A stretch of DNA of 64,000 nucleotides, from positions 682,001 to 746,000 of the forward strand of contig JAUFSD010000006.1 of assembly GCA_033030425.1 (NCBI GenBank), given 5' to 3'. The stretch comes from Verpa conica. Its lineage: Eukaryota; Ascomycota; Pezizomycetes; Pezizales; Morchellaceae. Every line of letters starts with the position of its first letter. Position 1 is the stretch's first letter. Shown here piece after piece: positions 12,186 to 25,400 of the stretch. A program made the translations under genes and the position numbers. Under the pieces are notes generated by a model. The model was not told the DNA's origin and searched no databases. It saw nothing but the letters and a program-made list of their open reading frames with translations.

Positions 12186-14340
12186 TGCGAAGCCAGAAAC
12201 TTATGGTGTTTATGTATTTTGGGGGCCCTTGTAAGACCAGTTGAATGCCTCTATCTAAATATTTAACGAAGATAACCTAACCCAGAACCCATAGACATCA
12301 CAAGGGGAGGTATTTAGTACGGGTTTTTTTCCCCTTTCTATCATTTCCATTATATTACTAGGGTCAATCGATATTCCTGTGGGATATGGTACATTAAATA
12401 CACAAGCTCAAAGAGGTTCGATTAATTCGTAGAAAATTTAACTGTGTACCCATATGTAGCTACAGTCTTTACTATTTAGGTACATAAATAATACTCACGA
12501 TTTTACTATTCCTTCAGAGCTTAATCCTGGTTATATATCTTAGAGAAATTCTTGAGCTGATAAAGTAGGTATTTTAATCCATGACTTATTATACATATAG
12601 AATATAGACAATACTATTACTATTATATATAAGCCTAGAATAGAGCTTTGAGACCATAGTAAATTATCAGATGATGGCATAAACCTCTATGACCTTTCAA
12701 TAATGCTTTATACTCACCATAGTTGATTACGTGATACAATGAGCATCCCTAAAAACCCCTAGCTGTGTAGCCATTGCCCTGAAACGATGCCCTGAACCGA
12801 GTGAAGGTTATAGGTGTGGACAGAGGATCTAACGGGCTTTTAATTGGCTGCTTCGTGAAGGCAATATGCGACGCCCTCCTTAGTGAAGATCACTTAGTGC
12901 CATTGTCTCGAGTAATAACAAGCGGAAACCAAACCATTACCAAAATTTGTTTTTTTGAGACTTTATTTATGTTTTTTTCTTATGATAAAAGCTAGCTATT
13001 ATAAAAAATGGTCTAGGAGTAATCCTAAGCCCTTCTTTTAATTTTAGGATATTTTTACTACCTGAAATTTTATTTACACCTTCTACGCCAGCCGGCCAGA
13101 TCTGTTTTAACCCTTCATAATACCTATCCTAAAGCCACCCATGATACTATATATCCCTGAAGAACTATTTCCTACGGAATTACTAGCCCTATAATTGGTA
13201 GAACGACAATTCCCACCTATACATCCCTTTTCTTAAGGGTCTACTTATACTCAATCAATATACTCAGACTCGATTGGAATTAGAATATCAGTGGGCCGGC
13301 GGTCTCGGGGTAATATTTCGATTGTAGACCTGAAATTATACATCCCAGTGGATAAAACCCCCACCTGGCAGTACCACTATATTAGTGCGGCAGTACCTAC
13401 AGTTTACATACGTGATAGAGACTCATCCCATCCTTCTTCGCGTCACCCTTAATTCCTCTTACTCTCCTTTATTCCTTTATTCCTCTCCTCCACCATCCCC
13501 CCTTAACACTTTAAATCACTACCCTGCATTATTACCAACCTAATGGCATCAGCTATCCTAGTGGATCCTATAGTAAGTTGTCTAACTCTAATATATTTTT
13601 CTATAGAGATAATTTATTTTAATCAAACTAAAGAACGCAGATATCCACCTTGGGTTTAGGGTCTAGTTTTAACATCAAAGCTGCCCCAAAATGGGGTTAA
13701 CTGGCAGTTAAATAGGTTACAATTAGATTAGTGGGACTTTTAAAAAGCAAACCCACTTAGCTAGGGGATTGAGGTGGATTGGGGCGCAGTTCCCCAATTC
13801 TTTTGGGGGACCGCACCCCTATAACGAACACTACCCCTAACCACGATACCCCATATAGTATATAAACTCCACTAGCAGATTGATGTTCCACATGATACCT
13901 GGTGATTGGAGTTCATTTCTAAAGCCTATATATACTTATATCTTCGATCAACCTTTACAATTTCTCTCTATTATATCACCAGTACTTCCATGCTTCCACA
14001 AACATATGCCGAACTACGGATTTCCTAGGTTATTTCTAGTATTCTTCACTATTTATTAGTTGGTTAACTTACCTGCTTTAGAGCTAATTTCATTAATTCA
14101 AAATAACCGGGTTTTATAACATAACGACATGTATTAAATAAAAATATAGTTATTTTACATACTGCTGAAGTTATCATGAACACGATTAGCCAAAGATCAG
14201 ATTAGAGGAGGTTTGAAATAAAGTGAAAGTGGAAGAATCAATAACTATAAGGTAGGTTAAAATATGATGAGAACTAGGAGATGAAAGATGGTGGGGATGG
14301 GACTTGCTCCATAACGTATATAAGTTACACCTTCCTAGTA
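12186..14340. other. Gene-poor AT-rich region
   Basis: After the centrin 3' end no open frame longer than about 64 codons is seen and no protein family is recognisable in any frame. Sequence is AT-rich with many TA/AT-rich words. The first 150 bp or so is probably the centrin 3' UTR. It may be decayed repeat DNA, but no element ends were found before 14341. Confidence 0.45.
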
Positions 14341-14536
14341 TACAGGCGACTCTCCCTATAAGAATACGATCGGGACCGAGAATTTCAAGCAATATAGTGA
14401 GAATATTCCTATAAGAAAGGTTTTCTAGCCGGATCTGGAAGGAATTATTCCAAATATAGTCTAGTGGGGCGTTTTGAGGGGCTACCTACTAAGAATATTC
14501 TTATAAATAATATTCTTATATACAGAGTTGCCTGTA
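14341..14536. mobile_element. TA-flanked miniature inverted-repeat element, copy A
   Basis: 196 bp bounded by inverted arms. The left arm starts TACAGGCGACTCTCCC and continues to TATAAGAATA (14341-14366). The right arm (14511-14536), read in reverse complement, starts TACAGGCAACTCTGTA and continues to TATAAGAATA. The outermost TA on each side fits a TA target-site duplication, as in Tc1/mariner/pogo-type elements. The interior has no coding capacity and carries a subterminal AAGAATATTCTT palindrome just inside the right arm. The same arm and palindrome design recurs at 61230-61407. Confidence 0.7.
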
Positions 14537-16692
14537 GTACTTGGGCTGTGCCTGAGCCAGAAGAAACACTACAAAAGCGGTTTAAAAAACAAGAGTAGAG
14601 TATTTAGGTATGTATATAGAGGGTTGAAATAAACAATGCATTAATTAAGATCTAAGGTGATGTTATATACAGTACCAGTAGTATGTGATTTAACTTAATT
14701 TTGTGGAAGATTTATATTTCCTTCCTATTAAAGACAAACCACATGAGAAAATCACCTATCGGTATGACTAGGGCTGTATAAGCTCAGTCATATAATTTGG
14801 CTTTCTCGTAAGAGTCTAACGCCTTGTTTCTTAGTAGAAGTACTGGCACCATAGCTTATACATATATGTATACTAACTTTCTTTTAGCAGATACCTAATA
14901 GCTACCTACTATCCTGGAAGCCACTGCTATTATTCCAATACCTACCTTTTCCATTCCCCCTTTCACTACCTACCTATTCTTACTTAACATTATCACTGGT
15001 CTCCACATATTTACCGGGGTTCAGGAGCGCTCCTAATTTTATCTAGCACTTGAATTGAGTAGATAAGCATCCACTACGGCAAATCCATGTAATTATAACT
15101 CAAACTCCCTTTTACCCTGTCCTAGGAAACTACATTATACCTCTACGGCGTTACCTAAAGGGGACAAGAACAGGGATTAATAGTAGAGTCCTTAAGCCAC
15201 GCCGAGTCGATTTATTTGCAATCTACCAATCGACCGATCTTAGCCATACCCTGGCTAGTCGGCAAACCTTCACCGTCCTCTTATAGGAGAATTCAAAGAA
15301 CTCAGTATCACCTTATCCTATACTAAAAAAGCAGTATAATGATTATTTCTAGTAAAGTAATCTATACTTTGTGTACGCTATACATATACATAGGCGGGAT
15401 CCTTAACTCCCTCAGTTCGGTACCCACTTAAGTAAACCCTAGCATTGAGTTAATAGAAATACTTCGTGAATCTTTGAAAACTCCCCCTTTAGACGCGAAG
15501 CTTTCCAAATTAACCCGTAGATATTTACCCGAAAATGTAGACAAAGCCAGTTTAGGCATCGGGGCTGGCCTTACACACTTCTTGAGTAATAGAGCAGTGA
15601 GGTTGTAAAAAACGACCCTAGGTCACTTGACACTCTACGCGCCCGAGAACAGCCTGTAAATCAGTGACTCCTAAGAGCAAGCATTGCCAAAGGCTTCCGA
15701 AATAATATTCTACAAATTCTACAAACCCATGTCCCACCATACAATTATATCCTCTGAGTACTCCTTCCTTGGAGATTTTCCCAAGAATAATGCTTCACGA
15801 TTAATTGTTATCGCTCAAATGAAACACCCAATAGTAGAAACTAAATCGATAACCTGTACTCTAATTTAACTATATGTATCTTCCTTCCAGATCCGGCTAC
15901 CCCGCTCATCGTCCGCGGGTTGGTTCGTGCATACCCACATAAAGATGCAATGCAAGCAACATTCGCGTATGCACTATAATTCTCAAGACCCACCCGTAAT
16001 AGTAAGCTACCGAATCCCACATTCGGGAATATGGCTTTAAACGGTATATGTGTTAGTGAAGAACTCATCGTCACCATTACTACCCCTAACCAAAAGAAGT
16101 TGCATGATCATGTATGGCATCTCAAGGATTTGCTTTTATTTCGAATTTCCATAGTCTAAATATTCTAAATATATTCAGTACCGTCACTACCGTCATCACC
16201 ATTGCCAATCGGCCAATCAGCTCCATGATTTTGCACTTCAGAAATCCTTAAGAGATTAATTTCCAGTAATCCTACCTAAATTTCATGCTATTCCTCTTAT
16301 TGCTTTTTTTTTTTGCATATATCCTATCGTTCCCCGCAATCCGAGGGGTTTCAATATCTCCCGCCCCGCTGATGCATGCGCTAACCACCAGGGATCAACT
16401 CCGGCCATTGATGTGAACCCACTATAGCCAGTAGATACATGTAGTTGAGTGGAGGTAAGATATTGGTATGCTAAAAGAAACTGCTTGATCACCGGGAGAC
16501 AACGCAACAACCAAAACCAATTGCAGCCTTAAGGCCACGCATACTTCCATTTGGTCTAGCTAAACTTTGCGTGTGAGAATCTCCCTTCTCCCCACCCCGG
16601 GAAAACTAAAGTGGTTAAAGTAAATCGATATATAAAAACCCACGCGTACGCATCGCCTACAAAATTTACCGAGGATATGAGTGATGAAGAGT
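14537..16692. other. Gene-poor region
   Basis: No supported gene. The longest open frames (about 60-78 codons, for example near 15684-15869 and 15841-16077) have no recognisable family and overlap on opposite strands. AT-rich to about 15.6 kb, more balanced after that. No repeat ends were recognised here. Confidence 0.4.
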
Positions 16693-16730
16693 GGATCCCC
16701 ATCAAGGATACCTTTTTATGATGGGGATCC
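16693..16730. repeat. Perfect 12-bp inverted repeat (hairpin)
   Basis: GGATCCCCATCA at 16693-16704 is followed after 14 nt by its exact reverse complement TGATGGGGATCC at 16719-16730. It is isolated in non-coding DNA. It could be the tip of a decayed foldback element or chance; no flanking duplication was seen. Confidence 0.6.
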
Positions 16731-18203
16731 CCAGTATCCATGGCTCAAGGTTACATGAAGATGTCCACCCAGCCACTATCCTTGCTTCATAGAGATGGAT
16801 AATGGGCGAACATTTTTCTTGATGCTAGCTTGACGTGACAGTTGTCCATGCATGAGAAAAAGAGAGCAGGGAAAAAATAAAATAAAACACGTAATTATCG
16901 GTGGACTGAGGGTGACTGAGGTTTAGATCCGGATCCGCATTACGATCCTGCAAGCCTAATAAGTATGCCATGATGCCTGCTTGCTCACGGATCATAGACG
17001 GGACAATGTACATAAAGCATAGGCCTGTAAAGCATATCTACCGAACGAAGAGACCGTGGTTTCGAGGCATGCCAGTACGGTGGCGTGATAACAAGGTCAT
17101 TCAAGGCCGTTTAATGCACTTTCCCGCATCTACTTAAACTTTCGCTGAAGACAAGATTCGGATCGAGTTCGTCGTCGTCATCCTCTTCTAAACGCACTAG
17201 CAAACGTAAGACTTCTTCTCCTCGTTTTACCTATCCCCTTTCCCTCCTCCTCCTCCTCCTCCTCTCTCCCCCCTGATCTTATAACTACAGCCTACAGAAT
17301 AGCCTCATCCTAAACCCATCAAGCTTCATGCACCATATGCAGGAGGTGAGATACAGTCTGGTATGCCCACCAAGGAACACGGGCAATAAATTTAAACTCA
17401 ATACGGCTTTCATTTGGAAACCTTTCTATACTAGTATAGGAAATTTATGCAAAAACAATCAAACACCCCAAAACCACACCAAAACCGTATACGCAATGTC
17501 GAAACACCACACCATGAGGAAACCACATTGAGAGCACAGCATAATCAATGGGCACATATGAAAAGCTACACAATGAGACGATACAAGGGGATAATGCCAG
17601 GAAAGAGATGAAAGAAAACAGGAATCTGTTGCTACTTAACCCCCTGGAAATATTTGGTCATAATGTCATCAACCTTCATTAGAACACCATTCCTTTGCAG
17701 AAAAACGCAAACCAAAGGAAATAAAACCGAAGGATTTAGATACCCTGGATAGAAGGGAAAAGTCCGGACGAGAGATAACACAATAATGTCACAACACATG
17801 CTCCGAAATATTACAAAGGAGTTCAGAAGCATCAAAGAGAGCCTCAGTGTAACATGATAATGTATAGAAACAAGATAAAAAAAGCCATGCAGCAGCAAAA
17901 CGGAAAGGGAGAAAACCCAAAGAAAACACCACCGTGCCCAGAAAGTCAAACCGCCCACACACCGATCCCCGAGGCCCCGGTTTACACCGAACAGAAAAGA
18001 AACAGATATCAAAGCCAAGAAAAGGTGTATACAAAGGGATTTTTTTTATCCGGATAATCCGTCCCCCTCGGAATCCGCATAAACCAGGAATTTTTTTTAA
18101 AGGTGAACAAACTCGCTAGCCATAGCTAAAACTGCGAAGAGATATTTTACTTCAAACATTTCTGATGGAAAAATCTCTTGAGTCATAATCAGGATTGCGA
18201 GTA
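16731..18203. other. Intergenic region downstream of the C2H2 regulator
   Basis: Contains no supported gene. A CT-rich simple stretch (CTCCTC repeats) lies near 17236-17270. The part nearest 18203 (about 17640-18203) is A-rich on the plus strand, that is U-rich in the regulator's transcript, and is probably its 3' UTR. A 128-codon hydrophobic minus-strand frame there (17632-18018) reflects that U-rich composition. Confidence 0.4.
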
Positions 18204-19788
<1,585 letters not shown>

Positions 19789-22450
19789 ATTGGATCTTGT
19801 GCCTATTGGCAAGTGGTTGGATGAACTGATTTTGGCGAAGAAGAATAAATCTTGTGAGGAAATAGATTGCTCCTCGATGCGTGCGACGAAAGACGCTTTA
19901 AGTTGCAAAAATCTCAAAAGTAAAGACCTAGGTGAAACCTCTCCAAGTGGGGGGTCTTATGCAGGTGTTAATAGGCAGTCAACGTCAGGTTCTGCGGTGA
20001 CGGACGGTACTTGGTGAAGTGGGAAATGAAAGCCGCGGCAGTGGTATGAGTGTGTGCGGACTGCGAAAGCCAGTTCTGGAGGCGAAGATGAGTCCGTGCG
20101 TAGAGATCCGACCCAATACTGAAGCAGGTCCGAGAGACGGCGCAACCCAGCAGAAAGGAAACCAAGCAGACAGCAGATTCTCGTTACAGGCGATGTGTTT
20201 GTCCTGAAAGCTGGTGCAGGTTCCCATTAGCAACTGACGAACCAACGGTTGGCACGACGCCCGACCAAAGAGGGGAATGGGGCGGAAGGAAGAGTAGAGA
20301 GAGACAGGCAAAGCGAGCTCAGAATTTGACGGCTACCAACCTTTCCCAAGAGCCAACCTTCAGTATTTCCTTTACGCGCGCAGATACCCAGATACGGTGA
20401 TAATAGAATTCCGACCCACTGGCACTTATAATCAGGATAGCGTCAATCACAGCCCAAGCCGTGAATTCAGTCCGTTTCAGCTAGACAAGAAGGCTACGAA
20501 CGTATAGGGGGCCGAGTTTTGTTGATGTCGGGTGTTGCAGTTGTCCCAAGCACCAGGTTACTGAATCGAGTCCACGGTTGCTCTTGATCTCGAAAAAGAA
20601 AAAGAGAAGAGAAAATGCGCTGTTTTTATTCGTTGCTGAGCCTCAGATATCTTCCTCTAACGAAGTCTTCTGTTTACTTGCGGGATGTATTTTCTTCCAA
20701 AAATCGAAAAATTGATGAGGTGGGCTCGTAAGCTCGAGTTATAGAAGAATGTGGGGGGAGGGGGGAATTGGTGGGTAGCAGGAGCTCTGAAAACAGTGGT
20801 GTTGATCTGCCAGTTTCCGACAACAAAACTAGCGTTCACCTCGTTTTGGCCTTTCTCGCCCACGGCAAACAGTGATTTTCAGTCGGAATTGATTCGGCTT
20901 CGTCGTTCTTCGGATAGAAGCGTGATCCTCAAAGACTAGCGAGTGTCTAGGCAGACTGATTATGGTCTAAGCGGGTGCTGCGCAAATCGACGGGCGAAAT
21001 TGATTCGACCGGTTCGATAGACAGGTACAGGGTTACTAACTCTGCGAAAACGTACGCTTTTTGCCTGGTAAGACCACTGCTTGTTGCGGACGCTGCTAGA
21101 TATGGGGAAATGGCAAGAGAAGCGTGATGTACGAAGTGAAAAAATCTAAATAAATGTAATCCCAACTGTTAGACCCGCCAATACCCGAGAAACTCTTCCC
21201 CTCAACCCTCGCCCATGTCGAGATCACTTACGGAGCCGTGACAGTATTTCGGTACGACAACAATTGGGTGGTAGACTAAAAACCGACAATCTGGAATTGG
21301 TACCTGGGACAATGATGATGTCGATAGTACCTAGGTTCTCTCAAGGTGGATGGTGCCTGGAAGCTGGTTACAACCCAGATCGGATGATATCGAGAATTCG
21401 GCAAAACCAAAGAATGCAGAGGGCGGCGACAGGCGCAAGTATTAATATTACGTGGTTTGCGAGTCGGATAGGGGACCGGCAGTCAGTTGTAGATTCAATA
21501 CCTAGCGTATCGACATAGGAGTAAATTTGATGACGCGGGGCGGTGGTGTAGGGATTCGTTCGAGGGGGTTAGGTCTAATAGTGGAATAGCTATGGCGAAC
21601 AAGGTGCCCGGACAACCTCTAGTAATTGGTGAGGACAGCCTCGACGCGGCTTTTCCTTTTTTTTGCCTTCTTTTCTTTTTCTCCTTTTTATTGAGTTTGG
21701 AGGGGGTCGTACCGTAGCGGGCGGCTGTCTCGATAGACTCAGATTGGAAAAGGCTCGATTGTTCTTTCTATGTGACAGTGCAGCTCCACTGTGTGTATCT
21801 ATGTATGTACGCTCACGGAACTACAACTAATAATGGTACTGCCCCCCCCCCCAGGGATTTGGGGGACCACAAGCATCGAGGAAGGAATAAAAAGAAAATA
21901 ATACTATGAATACAGACAGGAAAAGAAAAGAAAGGGGAAAGAGAAAGGGAAAGAGAAAGAGAAGAGGCATCAGGAGCAACGGGCCCCCTACAAGCAAAAG
22001 TACAATAAGTTACGGGGGGGACATCGACAGGATCAGGCGGTAACTGCACCACACAGCTCGCACCCCAGAGTGACTTCACGGGGTTCCCGGAATTCGAAGC
22101 AAAAGGGCATCATCGTGGTCTGTGCGAACAAATGTGTGCAAGCAGCAAGGATCTGAGCAGCAGTTCACGAGTAAGACTCACGCTAAAGGTCGACTTGCAG
22201 CAAGCACGCCGGAGAGGAGGGGTGGAGAGACCTGGCGTATGATGTTGTCGTGGGCAGCTTGTTAGAGTATAGTTTGGGTAAGCGGAGGCCACTGGACAAG
22301 GACTGGGGCAGAGGAAACAAGTGTGGGTGGAGACAGAGTACTGGGTTCGACCAGGAAGCTCGCCTTCTTCGTCTTTTCCTCTCAGCAGAGCATGCGACGG
22401 TTCCCCTCCCGGTAAAGAACAACGGGAGAAACCGAAGATCGTGACTATGA
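19789..22450 (-). promoter_or_regulatory. Probable long promoter and leader of the C2H2 regulator
   Basis: Upstream of the regulator start codon on the minus strand, with GC content higher than the deserts around it. On the plus strand there are purine tracts at about 20588-20614 and 21884-21966 (GAAAAG/GAAAGG units), which are pyrimidine tracts on the regulator's strand. Such CT tracts often mark transcription starts in filamentous fungi. That would imply a leader up to about 2.1 kb with several short upstream open frames. A C11 run lies at 21842-21852. Function is inferred from composition and position only. Confidence 0.35.
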
Positions 22451-25400
22451 TACTCGCACAAAGAACGTTGTATCAAGGGGGCAAGGAGTGGGTAGCCATT
22501 CAAATAGCGTCCGTGCTCGAGTAGGTGGGACCAGAGGCTCAGCAGAAGGCCCCAGGCCCGCCCCCCTCCAAGCTATATGCACTATACATGTACATGTACA
22601 TGCTTTGCGTAGATTCATATACTTATGTACAAGTAGAGTTGTGATACTGAGCAACAAAACTTCCGAAAGCCTTCTGTACTTCCTTTTGCGCCGTTTTGGT
22701 CACCCGGAAACTGCTCCAAAACATGTATATAAAATCTCGCCCCCCCTCGGCATGACAAAACTCGTGTAAATCAGGTTACCGATCCCGAGTCAATAGTCCC
22801 GACGGCCCCCATTCTGGCTTCTTCAAGTGGCTGCATCCCGATTTGCTGCCCTGGCCGAAAGACATCGTCGTCATAGCTATTCTAGCGATGTCCCCATCCC
22901 CCATTACTACCATCAGTAATTCTTGTCGTTAGGGACCGACTACATGTAGGGATTAACATCCGATGTCCCGGACAGTAAAGGCGATCTTTATCTTTCCTCC
23001 CCCCTTCCGTTTTCTAAATATTCATCCACTATCCCTTTTTCTTTCCTTTTCTTTTCTTTTTCCTAAGCCATCCCTACCTTTTCAAATGCTCTTTCTGTGT
23101 GCCCCGCGGCACGATCTTTGATACATCCCTCATCGCTCAACCTATCGATATAAGCTGAGATTGAAGTTGTGCATAGAGCTAGCATGCAGGGTACCAACGC
23201 AAAAAGTAAGTTGGAGAATGATAGTTTTCTCAAGAAAGAACGTCCGTAAAACCCCCGTATGTCCTGGGCACTGGGCACAGAAGCGCGTGTTGCTCACATG
23301 GCCAGCAAAATTTGTGGAAGAAGAAGTCTGTCAATTGCGCCATGCTGCACCCATCCTTGTTTAGCGCCGGCCTACACTTTTTTTGGCTTTTAATTGGCCA
23401 GATTAGAGCCAGCCACTCCAGTTCTTTTCAAACTCGTTCCCCTTTTGGTTTGCGCAGGATGTCTGTGCGTAATGGAACCCTTCTCACGCACAGTTGCCAC
23501 GAAGGTTACACCATATATACCCAAGAAATTTGCTGATTGGACTACTGATACTCACATTCTGCAGCGAAAAATTCAGTCTTACCGACTAGAAGCTAGTGCT
23601 TCACCTCCTCCGTCTACTTACCCATACTAATTCCCTGGGAAGCGAGTCAACCCGAGAAGCGAATTACCTTGTATGAGAGGGAGCAGGGAAGACAAGTATA
23701 GATACTTCATATAGAGTACTCTAGAGCCTACAATTACTCTATCTATATACGGACTTAAAGTGGTCCTGATACAGTAGTAGAAACTTCGGATGGGTGTTTA
23801 CTATGTTTAGAAAATGGATTACAGCCATTGCTTCTGGAGGCGACAATAATGGTGGTGGTGGTAGTGGTGCTAGAAACTTGGAACAAGAGAAAGCAGGCCC
23901 CCCGTCCCATGTGTAAGGCTTTTCCGAGATACGTAACTTGAGAGCAGTATTGCCACTAACATACCAGCAAAAAGCCTCTGGTACCCCATAAAGATTTGAT
24001 ATGTCAGGATATCATAATCTGCCCCTAGTCAATCATAATTTTCTCATGTATCTTAGCATAAATGTGGCGATCATTGGTTGTTTCAACTTCAACCTGTTTA
24101 CCTTGTTTTGTTTTTTTCTGCTTTCAATCTTTGGGGAGAGTAGTCTTGGGGGGGGCTCGCTTCACAGGGAAATATGTTACATCTGTGGTTGGGCTTACTA
24201 TTTTCCGTCTGCGTTGTTCATATTTCAACCAAGGGCCCCCCTGCTCATACGTGCATGCTCACCAGATTTTGATCCCCACACCCCTCCCCGCTCATAGAAC
24301 TAAGATGGAAGATTCTGAATTCTCCGCCACGGCCATATTCTCATTTCTGTCGTTCGTCAAGTAGGTAGTCCAATGAGCCATCTGTGAGTAAGTTTTGACC
24401 ATAGTCAATGCACTTTAACACTATCATGATCATCAAACGTAATTCAAGAAATATTGCGAGCTTTTGATGGAACAATCGGCACTATCACCGGTCTGTAAGG
24501 TGTACCCCATCACGGGTATCTCATCACTACGAGCTCTCGCCCGAAACAACCAGGAAGGCCTCCCCACCCCCTCCACTCCTGTCATAAATCCTACACCGGT
24601 TGCTGCTTATTTTATTTTTTATTTTTCCTAACCAAACATATACGGCGATCATGGTTGTTCGTGAGGTTGTAGTCGTAAATACTTTGGACATAGATACCTA
24701 CCCCAGGAAACGGTGATGGTGGCGGAAACACGTACATAAAAAGAAAGAAAGTCCGTGGAACACCAGGGGCTGGAAGCACACCAATGGACTCTTTGACCTT
24801 ACTATGTGGGCCATGCATATGATGCAGTTAAGGTAGAGTCGTACATATGTGTAACCTACGACCTCAAAACCCGTCTAGAGTTCTGCGCTAGGCATGCGAC
24901 GTATTCGAAACGCCCTTTGCGTACGCAGGAACCTCGGATATATACTCTCCGCTTAAAGTGGTTTCAAAACACCGGCCCAAGGTAGATTGGTACATAAGTC
25001 CCCGTCATTGAAGCGGTCATATCTGCTTCAAAGAGGCAAAGTCGTCTCCCTTAGTTGATAGAAGTGGCAATATAGTCATAGCCACAATCAATTGGGTCGG
25101 GGGCCTCTGGGCGCTCCTACAAAAATGGATAAACGAGTAGAAATGATACTAAAAGCGACTTTTGCCTAATACCCTAAGGAGGCAACCAGGGCTCTCGCTT
25201 CGATACTGTTCCCGAGCCATTTAGTACCGGGAAGAGAGAAGCTTTGCCACGTTTGTACCTAGTTAAACTCGAGCTGATAGCAACCCAAGGTTGAAAGGCT
25301 CGGGAGATCCACTTTGTACGTAAAGGTCTCCGAGTGGCTTGCGCGAATACTTTAGCAAGCAGGAGGCACCGAATACTACGGGGATCGCCATCGGAAAAAG

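Noticed and set aside
17632..18018. 128-codon hydrophobic minus-strand frame downstream of the C2H2 gene
   Set aside because: Lies in the U-rich presumed 3' UTR on the same strand; T-rich DNA gives Phe/Leu/Val codons, and there are no family signals.
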